Below are positions 7,687 to 11,204 of a stretch of DNA of 11,204 bases, one piece after another. Below the pieces are notes generated by a model. The model worked only from the letters and a program-made list of their open reading frames with translations, was not told where the DNA came from and ran no database searches. The stretch is taken from positions 1 through 11,204 of the forward strand of contig SZOR01000173.1 in assembly GCA_030263275.1 (NCBI GenBank), in the 5' to 3' direction. The position numbers and the translations under genes were made by a program. Within the stretch, counting starts at the first letter, position 1. Each line of letters opens with the position of its first letter. The stretch comes from DSNY01 sp016861185. GTDB lineage: Bacteria > Pseudomonadota > Gammaproteobacteria > Burkholderiales > Burkholderiaceae_F.

Positions 7687-8643
7687 TCACTCGAACAGCT
7701 TGGTCGGCCCGCCGATTGCCTTCCACGCGTAGTGCCCGCCGGACAGGTATCGCGCGTCGAAGCCCGCCTTGCGCAGCGTGGCAGCCGTCTGGCAACCGAT
7801 GTGAAAGCCGTACACGCAAAACACCACGACCGGCGTGTCCTTGGACAACTCGCCGATCCATTCCTCCACCCGTTCCGGATCGCGCCAGACGGCTGCGCGC
7901 ATCATGTCGCTGGCGCGGGTTGCGTAGTGCCGAGGACGCGCATCGATCACTTGAACCGGCGAGCCGCTGTCCAGCAGCTCGCGCAGCTCCTCGGGCGCGA
8001 GTGCCGGAACGTCGGCGAACTCCTTCTGCTCCAGGCGCCTAGGCGGCGGCACGTTCATCGCGTCCTGGAGCCGGGCTTGCACGGCGGGCCAGTCAATGTT
8101 GCGCATGAACGCGGCAATGTAGGCGTCCGCGTTGGCGCCGAATTCGAGCTGATACGCGTGCTCGTACATGTCCAGCGCCAGGATCGGAATCGCTCCAGCG
8201 ACGCTTTCGGTGCTGTCGCGCGCGATGTGGTGGGTCAATCCGCCGTCGCGAGGCAGATGGCTGAGCACAACCCACCCGGACTCGCTGGACAGCGCCTGGG
8301 CCATCGCCGTGAACTCGGCTCGCCAGCGCGCGACCGAACCGAAGCTGCGCTCGAGCGCATCCGCGACCGGCGCGGGGACGGATCTTCCGTCGCCGCCGAG
8401 GCTGGCGAAGTACAGCTCGTGCAGCAGCGTCGAATTCAGTAGCGACAGCTCGTCGCGCTTGAGACGCTGGATCACTGAAGGCGATACCGCCGATGGGTCC
8501 AGCGCATCGATCTCGGCGGTCAGCGCATTCAGCCGGCGGATCGCGCCGCCATAGTGGTTCTCGTAGTGGCTTTCGATCAAGCGGGGCGAGATGCCGTTGA
8601 GCGTCCACGGGCGGCAGTACAGCGGTGCGATGCAATACGTCAT
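7687..8643 (-). CDS. ChrC-type SOD-like domain fused to rhodanese domain (chromate locus)
   Basis: A 318-residue two-domain protein. Residues 1-195 are an Fe/Mn superoxide dismutase fold of the type linked to chromate operons (ChrC), with all four metal ligands in place: His26 in ESHYENH, His75 in STLLHELYF, and Asp158 and His162 in LALDMYEHAY. Several second-shell positions differ from classical SODs. The gateway Tyr34 position is Ala34 (YGGAIRRLN), the Trp-x-Trp of GSGWxWL reads SGWVVL, and no glutamine sits four residues before His75. A linker at about 196-210 leads to a rhodanese domain (211-318) with VIDARPRHYA, a catalytic-loop cysteine Cys276 in FCVYGFHIG, and YLSGGHYAWK. In Cupriavidus, as I recall, a SOD (ChrC) and a rhodanese (ChrE) are separate chr genes, so this would be a ChrC-ChrE fusion. 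The start is ATG 8643, with GAGG 5 nt upstream; a longer TTG frame from 8712 is rejected. The gene follows the MFS gene, 82 bp downstream. Confidence 0.9.
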   Translation of the reverse strand: MTYCIAPLYCRPWTLNGISPRLIESHYENHYGGAIRRLNALTAEIDALDPSAVSPSVIQRLKRDELSLLNSTLLHELYFASLGGDGRSVPAPVADALERSFGSVARWRAEFTAMAQALSSESGWVVLSHLPRDGGLTHHIARDSTESVAGAIPILALDMYEHAYQLEFGANADAYIAAFMRNIDWPAVQARLQDAMNVPPPRRLEQKEFADVPALAPEELRELLDSGSPVQVIDARPRHYATRASDMMRAAVWRDPERVEEWIGELSKDTPVVVFCVYGFHIGCQTAATLRKAGFDARYLSGGHYAWKAIGGPTKLFE

Positions 8644-8648
8644 GTCGA

Positions 8649-8652
8649 CCTC
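8649..8652 (-). promoter_or_regulatory. Shine-Dalgarno deciding the start of the SOD/rhodanese gene
   Basis: GAGG on the minus strand is followed by TCGAC and then the ATG at 8643. It fixes the start at MTYCIAPLYC, which also matches where ChrC-type SODs normally begin, and excludes the extra 23 residues of the upstream TTG frame. Confidence 0.6.
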
Positions 8653-8702
8653 GACAAGCGGTCCCGTGCGCAATGGAGGGCGGCGTGGTGGCTCGGCACG
8701 GT

Positions 8703-8721
8703 CGAGGCCCAAGACGCCTCG
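8703..8721. terminator. Possible hairpin between MFS gene and SOD/rhodanese gene
   Basis: CGAGGC (8703-8708) and GCCTCG (8716-8721) make a perfect 6-bp stem with a 7-nt loop, starting about 5 nt after the MFS stop codon on the minus strand. No T-run follows, so it may be a weak attenuator, an RNA-stability element or chance. The remaining 60 bp to the fusion gene hold no clear promoter. Confidence 0.3.
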
Positions 8722-8725
8722 GTGT

Positions 8726-9964
8726 CTAGGGATCGTTCAGCGGCTCGTTCCGGCAGGCGTGCCACAACGTCAGGTCATACGCGATCTTCAGCACACCGCA
8801 GGCCACGAGAGGCAGCGCAAGCCAGCCGGCGGCGAGCAACGCGCCCGCGATCGATGGGCTGAGCGAAGCGGCCAAACTACGCGGTACCGCGGTGAAGCTG
8901 GCCGCCGCGGCACGCTCGGGCGGCGTGACGACCGACATCACGTAGGCGCTGCGGGTCGGCACGTCCATCTGCGACAGCGCGCTGCGCACCAGCAACAGCG
9001 CCAGCGCCGCGGGCAGACTGGGGACCAGCGCGGCAACGATGAGGCACACGCTGGACGGTATGTGCGTGAACACCATCGTGTTCAGCAAGCCGAAGCGGCG
9101 CGCCACACGCGGTGCCGCGAACTGCGAGGCTGCGCTGAGCAGGCCGGTCCAGAAGAAGAACGCGCCGGCCTGCGCGAGCGACAGGCCGAAGCGCTGCAGC
9201 AGCCACAGCGACATCAGCGCGTTGATGATCAGCCCGCCCGCGAAGGCGTCGACGCTGAACAGTGCCGCGAGTCTGACGACGATGCGCCGCGATGCCGTGA
9301 GCGGAGCCGCGCGCATGGCTTCATCGGCCACAGGCCGGTCGGCCGGCGTCGCCCGATAGATCGCCCAGACGACCAGGCCGATTGCGGCATAGGCCAGGAA
9401 CATCCCGCGCAACGCGTCCAGGCGCGCGGCCTGCGCGTGCTGCACCAGCCAGTCGGGCAGCCCGGCCGCGAGCGCGCCGAGCGCCGCGCACAGGGCGCCG
9501 ATCGTGCTGTAGCGGGCGAACAGCGCGGTCCTCGCTTCGCCGCGCGCAACGCCGGCCAGCCGCGCGTGCTCCAGCGGGAGGAAGACGCTGACGTCGCCTG
9601 CACTTGGATTGAGCGTGCCGATGAAGGCGACCCCCAGCAGTGGCCAGAACGACGTGCATCCCGCGAAGCCGACGCCGGTCGCGGCCATCAGGAGACCGGC
9701 CGCCTGCAGCAGGCCGCGTGACGACCAGCGGTGGCCCCACACGCCGATCGCGATCGTCGACAGCGCGGAGCCGAGTAGCGTCGCGGTGGCGATTACGCCG
9801 ATCTGCAGCGTGTCCAGGCCGAGCGCCAGCAGATACACCGGCAGCAACACCGCGAGGTAGCCGTCGCCGATCGCGCGCAGGCCGCGCGCGAAGAGCAATG
9901 GACTGGCGCCCGCGCCGGTCTCCGGTGCGCGCAGCCGCAAAGAGAACGCTCGGAGAGTAGTCAT
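8726..9964 (-). CDS. MFS transporter of the chromate locus
   Basis: A 412-residue hydrophobic protein with the length and rhythm of a 12-helix major facilitator. Early membrane segments are at about 20-50 and 54-74. A motif-A-like loop VWGHRWSSRG at 75-83 lies between helices 2 and 3. A charged central loop at about 205-228 (RATPADRPVADEAMRAAP) separates the two six-helix halves. Related MFS genes sit beside chrB in other proteobacterial chromate clusters, as I recall, but their cargo is not established. Chromate, sulfate, a chromium complex or a toxic metabolite are all possible. The gene diverges from chrB with only 38 bp between the two ATGs, so they share a control region. No Shine-Dalgarno precedes its ATG. 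The SOD/rhodanese gene follows in the same direction and may be co-transcribed. Confidence 0.88.
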   Translation of the reverse strand: MTTLRAFSLRLRAPETGAGASPLLFARGLRAIGDGYLAVLLPVYLLALGLDTLQIGVIATATLLGSALSTIAIGVWGHRWSSRGLLQAAGLLMAATGVGFAGCTSFWPLLGVAFIGTLNPSAGDVSVFLPLEHARLAGVARGEARTALFARYSTIGALCAALGALAAGLPDWLVQHAQAARLDALRGMFLAYAAIGLVVWAIYRATPADRPVADEAMRAAPLTASRRIVVRLAALFSVDAFAGGLIINALMSLWLLQRFGLSLAQAGAFFFWTGLLSAASQFAAPRVARRFGLLNTMVFTHIPSSVCLIVAALVPSLPAALALLLVRSALSQMDVPTRSAYVMSVVTPPERAAAASFTAVPRSLAASLSPSIAGALLAAGWLALPLVACGVLKIAYDLTLWHACRNEPLNDP

Positions 9965-10002
9965 GTATGTAGCGTACGCGACAATATAGTAGCATTCGCG
10001 AC
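9965..10002. promoter_or_regulatory. Shared divergent promoter/operator between MFS gene and chrB
   Basis: The whole intergenic space is 38 bp. It has an A/T core at 9981-9990. Rightward, TATAGT (9985-9990) is a good -10 candidate that would place the chrB transcript start within a few bases of its ATG at 10003. Leftward, TATATT (9988-9983) or TACTAT (9991-9986) could serve the MFS gene, with a start roughly 10-15 nt before its ATG at 9964. No clear -35 box is seen on either strand, as is common for regulator-dependent promoters. Neither gene has a Shine-Dalgarno, so both transcripts may be leaderless or nearly so. The opposed -10 boxes overlap, and polymerase cannot occupy both at once. Confidence 0.6.
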
Positions 10003-10003
10003 A
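9969..10003 (+). repeat. Two direct repeats spaced 20 bp, candidate ChrB operator
   Basis: GTAGCGTACGCGACA at 9969-9983 and GTAGCATTCGCGACA at 9989-10003 match at 13 of 15 positions. Their starts are exactly 20 bp apart, about two helical turns, so both would face the same side of the DNA. The first copy contains the 8-bp palindrome GCGTACGC (9972-9979). They flank the A/T core with the -10 candidates, and the last base of copy two is the A of the chrB ATG. The layout suits cooperative binding of a repressor. ChrB is the natural candidate, since ChrB proteins have been described as chromate-responsive regulators, but binding is inference. Confidence 0.55.
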
Positions 10004-10977
10004 TGACCACTGCAGCAGAACCGAGTTGGTTGCTCTTCATCGTCTCGCTGCCGACCTCCAGCGCAACGGCTCGCATGCGCATCTGGCGAGCGCTCAAGAG
10101 CCTGGGCTGCGCCGCGTTGCGCGATGGCGCGTACCTCGTGCCGGGCAACGAGGCTCGCGAACGCGCGCTGCGCGAACTCGGCGAAGACTGCGCGCGCGAA
10201 GGCGGCGTCTCTTGGCTGATGGCGGTGGTGGCGCGCTCGGCCGAGGAAGACCGCTCCTACCGCGGGCTGTTCGACCGTTCCGACGAGTACGCCGAGTTGC
10301 GCCGCAGCTGGAAGGAGGCCAACCGCGGGCTGCAGGCGCTGGCGCTGCCCGACCTTGCACGGCTGCAGCGCAAGCTCCAGCGCGACTACGAGGCCGTCCG
10401 TGCGACCGACTTCTTTCCCACGGAAGCCAGCGCTGAAACCGAAGCGGCCTGGATCGATCTGAACAACCGCATCGGGCGGTTGCTTTCGCCCGACGAGCCG
10501 CACGAGACGCGTGGCGGCATCGCGCGGCTCGATCCCTCCGGCTACCGCGGCCGCGTGTGGGCCACGCGCCGGCGGCTGTGGGTCGATCGTGTCGCCAGCG
10601 CTTGGCTAATCCGCCGCTTCATCGATCCGCAGGCGCGTTTTCGCTGGCTGGCGCGCCCGGCGGACTGCCCGAAGAGCGCGCTTGGCTTCGATTTCGACGG
10701 CGCCACCTTCACGCACGTCGGCGACCGCGTCACATTCCAGACACTGGCCGCGAGCTTCGGGCTCGACGAAGACCCGGCGCTGGTGCGGCTGGGCACGCTC
10801 GTGCACCACTTGGACGTGGGTGGCGAGCCTGTGCCGGAGGCTAGTGGCTTCGAGGCCGTGATGGCGGGTGCGCGCGAGCGGCTCGACGATGACGACGCGC
10901 TGCTGGCCGAAATGACGACGGTGCTCGATTCGCTGTACGCGCACTTCGCGCGCGAAGCGTCGCGAGCCAAGACCTGA
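10003..10977 (+). CDS. chrB: Chromate resistance protein ChrB (chromate-responsive regulator)
   Basis: A 324-residue protein, the usual ChrB length, with both family domains. The N-terminal part (about 8-150) begins WLLFIVSLPTSSATARMRIW and continues CAALRDGAYLVPG, the ChrB N-terminal domain, with charged helices at 85-135. The C-terminal ChrB domain (about 183-320) carries RRRLWVDRVASAWLIRRFID, GFDFDGATFTHVGDRVTFQT and GTLVHHLDVGG. Those conserved His/Asp/Cys positions might bind a ligand or metal, though this is not established here. ChrB family members are reported as chromate-sensing regulators of chrA operons. The start is the ATG at 10003; there is no Shine-Dalgarno and it may be leaderless. 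Its stop TGA overlaps the GAGG that precedes chrA, so the two form an operon. It diverges from the MFS gene. Confidence 0.93.
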   Translation: MTTAAEPSWLLFIVSLPTSSATARMRIWRALKSLGCAALRDGAYLVPGNEARERALRELGEDCAREGGVSWLMAVVARSAEEDRSYRGLFDRSDEYAELRRSWKEANRGLQALALPDLARLQRKLQRDYEAVRATDFFPTEASAETEAAWIDLNNRIGRLLSPDEPHETRGGIARLDPSGYRGRVWATRRRLWVDRVASAWLIRRFIDPQARFRWLARPADCPKSALGFDFDGATFTHVGDRVTFQTLAASFGLDEDPALVRLGTLVHHLDVGGEPVPEASGFEAVMAGARERLDDDDALLAEMTTVLDSLYAHFAREASRAKT

Positions 10978-10979
10978 GG
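10976..10979 (+). promoter_or_regulatory. Shine-Dalgarno of chrA overlapping chrB stop
   Basis: The chrB stop reads TGAGGA, so GAGG lies 5 nt before the chrA ATG at 10985. This supports the chosen chrA start and a translationally coupled chrB-chrA operon. Confidence 0.6.
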
Positions 10980-10984
10980 ATTCG

Positions 10985-11068
10985 ATGATCGATACGAACA
11001 CCGATGCCGGCGCGCCGGCCGCGCGGTACACGCTTTGGCGACTCGTCAGCTACATGCTAGGGCTCGTG
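10985..11068 (+). pseudogene. chrA: chrA, chromate transporter, 5' fragment broken by an insertion sequence
   Basis: Starting 7 bp after chrB, the frame reads MIDTNTDAGAPAARYTLWRL then VSYMLGLV. This is the N-terminus of long-chain ChrA chromate exporters, where the next residues should be the first-helix motif T/WGFGGP. Instead the sequence runs into a TGACCTGCCCC end of an IS3-family element at about 11067. The frame continues through foreign DNA (CPGFFEPFTPG and onward) to a TGA at 11141-11143, giving a chimeric 52-residue peptide. Only about 28 of roughly 400-450 expected ChrA residues remain, with no complete membrane helix. The rest of chrA may lie beyond the insertion, outside the window. 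Unless a promoter and start codon are supplied downstream, chromate export through this ChrA is lost. Confidence 0.85.
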
Positions 11069-11204
11069 ACCTGCCCCGGCTTTTTCGAGCCATTCACTCC
11101 TGGAAGACGGCTCGGTGGGTGGATGGGTGATGCTGCCGCTTGAACTCGTGCGGGGTAAAGTAGTTCAGGCTGCTGTGCGGCCGGACGGCGTTGTAGTGAT
11201 GCCG
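11067..11204 (-). mobile_element. IS3-family insertion sequence, one end (continues past window)
   Basis: The element begins where chrA similarity stops. The proposed terminal sequence is TGACCTGCCCCGG at 11067-11079. TGA-starting ends of this form are usual in the IS3 family, especially the IS407 subgroup, but only one end is in view, so the inverted repeat and the target duplication cannot be checked. A 27-bp non-coding strip separates this end from the transposase stop. The exact boundary could shift by a few bases because of the target duplication. Confidence 0.8.
11094..11204 (-). CDS. IS3-family transposase OrfB, C-terminal 36 residues (partial)
   Basis: Reading leftward from the window edge, the frame gives RHHYNAVRPHSSLNYFTPHE followed by FKRQHHPSTHRAVFQE and a TGA stop at 11096-11094. 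The YNxxRPHSSLxYxTPxEF pattern is the hallmark C-terminus of the DDE integrase-core transposase of IS3-family elements, just after the catalytic Glu, which lies outside the window. The gene is transcribed toward chrB, opposite to chrA. The part in view is intact. Whether the whole transposase is active cannot be judged. Confidence 0.88.
   Translation of the reverse strand, partial: RHHYNAVRPHSSLNYFTPHEFKRQHHPSTHRAVFQE

Noticed and set aside
8644..8712. N-terminal extension of the SOD/rhodanese protein from a TTG at 8712
   Set aside because: The extra 23 residues are Arg/Pro-rich and unlike ChrC proteins, whereas the ATG at 8643 has a good Shine-Dalgarno.
8591..9721. A 376-codon plus-strand frame opposite the MFS gene
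   Set aside because: It has Arg/Gln-rich low-complexity composition and no membrane segments. The opposite strand encodes a convincing 12-helix transporter.

Overview
The window is GC-rich DNA, densely coded on both strands. Long antisense open frames run through real genes, as is usual at high GC. Codon use, the gene families and an IS3-family insertion sequence point to a proteobacterium, most likely a betaproteobacterium of the Burkholderiales type. That assignment is inference, because no phylogenetic marker is present.

Left part (1-7030), ordinary chromosomal-looking genes. A FAD-dependent oxidoreductase of the halogenase/LodB-like group, cut at its N-terminus by the window edge, runs rightward. 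It converges on a leftward three-gene unit that reads, in transcription order, RND periplasmic adaptor (5914-4859), RND inner-membrane pump (4849-1745) and HAD-type haloacid-dehalogenase-like hydrolase (1734-1027). The gaps are only 9-10 bp, and the pump's Shine-Dalgarno overlaps the adaptor's stop codon. No outer-membrane channel gene is visible. Upstream in the same direction is a short monomeric-sarcosine-oxidase-like FAD enzyme (7030-6047).

Middle (7031-7686), about 650 bp with no convincing gene and visibly more AT than its flanks. It may be a junction between the left block and the chromate block.

Right part (7687-11204), a chromate-resistance locus. chrB (10003-10977) reads rightward. 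Diverging from it across only 38 bp is a leftward pair: an MFS transporter (9964-8726) and a natural fusion of a ChrC-type superoxide-dismutase-like domain with a rhodanese domain (8643-7687). The 38-bp gap carries two 15-bp direct repeats spaced exactly 20 bp apart, the best candidate for the shared operator. Directly after chrB, and probably translationally coupled to it, starts the chromate transporter gene chrA. After 27 intact codons and part of the 28th, chrA is broken by an IS3-family element. The last 36 codons of its transposase, read leftward, run off the window.

Working model: ChrB senses chromate and controls both divergent transcripts. ChrA would export chromate, the SOD/rhodanese fusion would deal with oxidative or thiol damage, and the MFS protein would export something unidentified. 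In this genome the ChrA arm appears to be inactivated, leaving an incomplete system. The strongest points for follow-up are the fusion protein, the 20-bp-phased repeats with possibly leaderless transcripts, and the IS-disrupted chrA.
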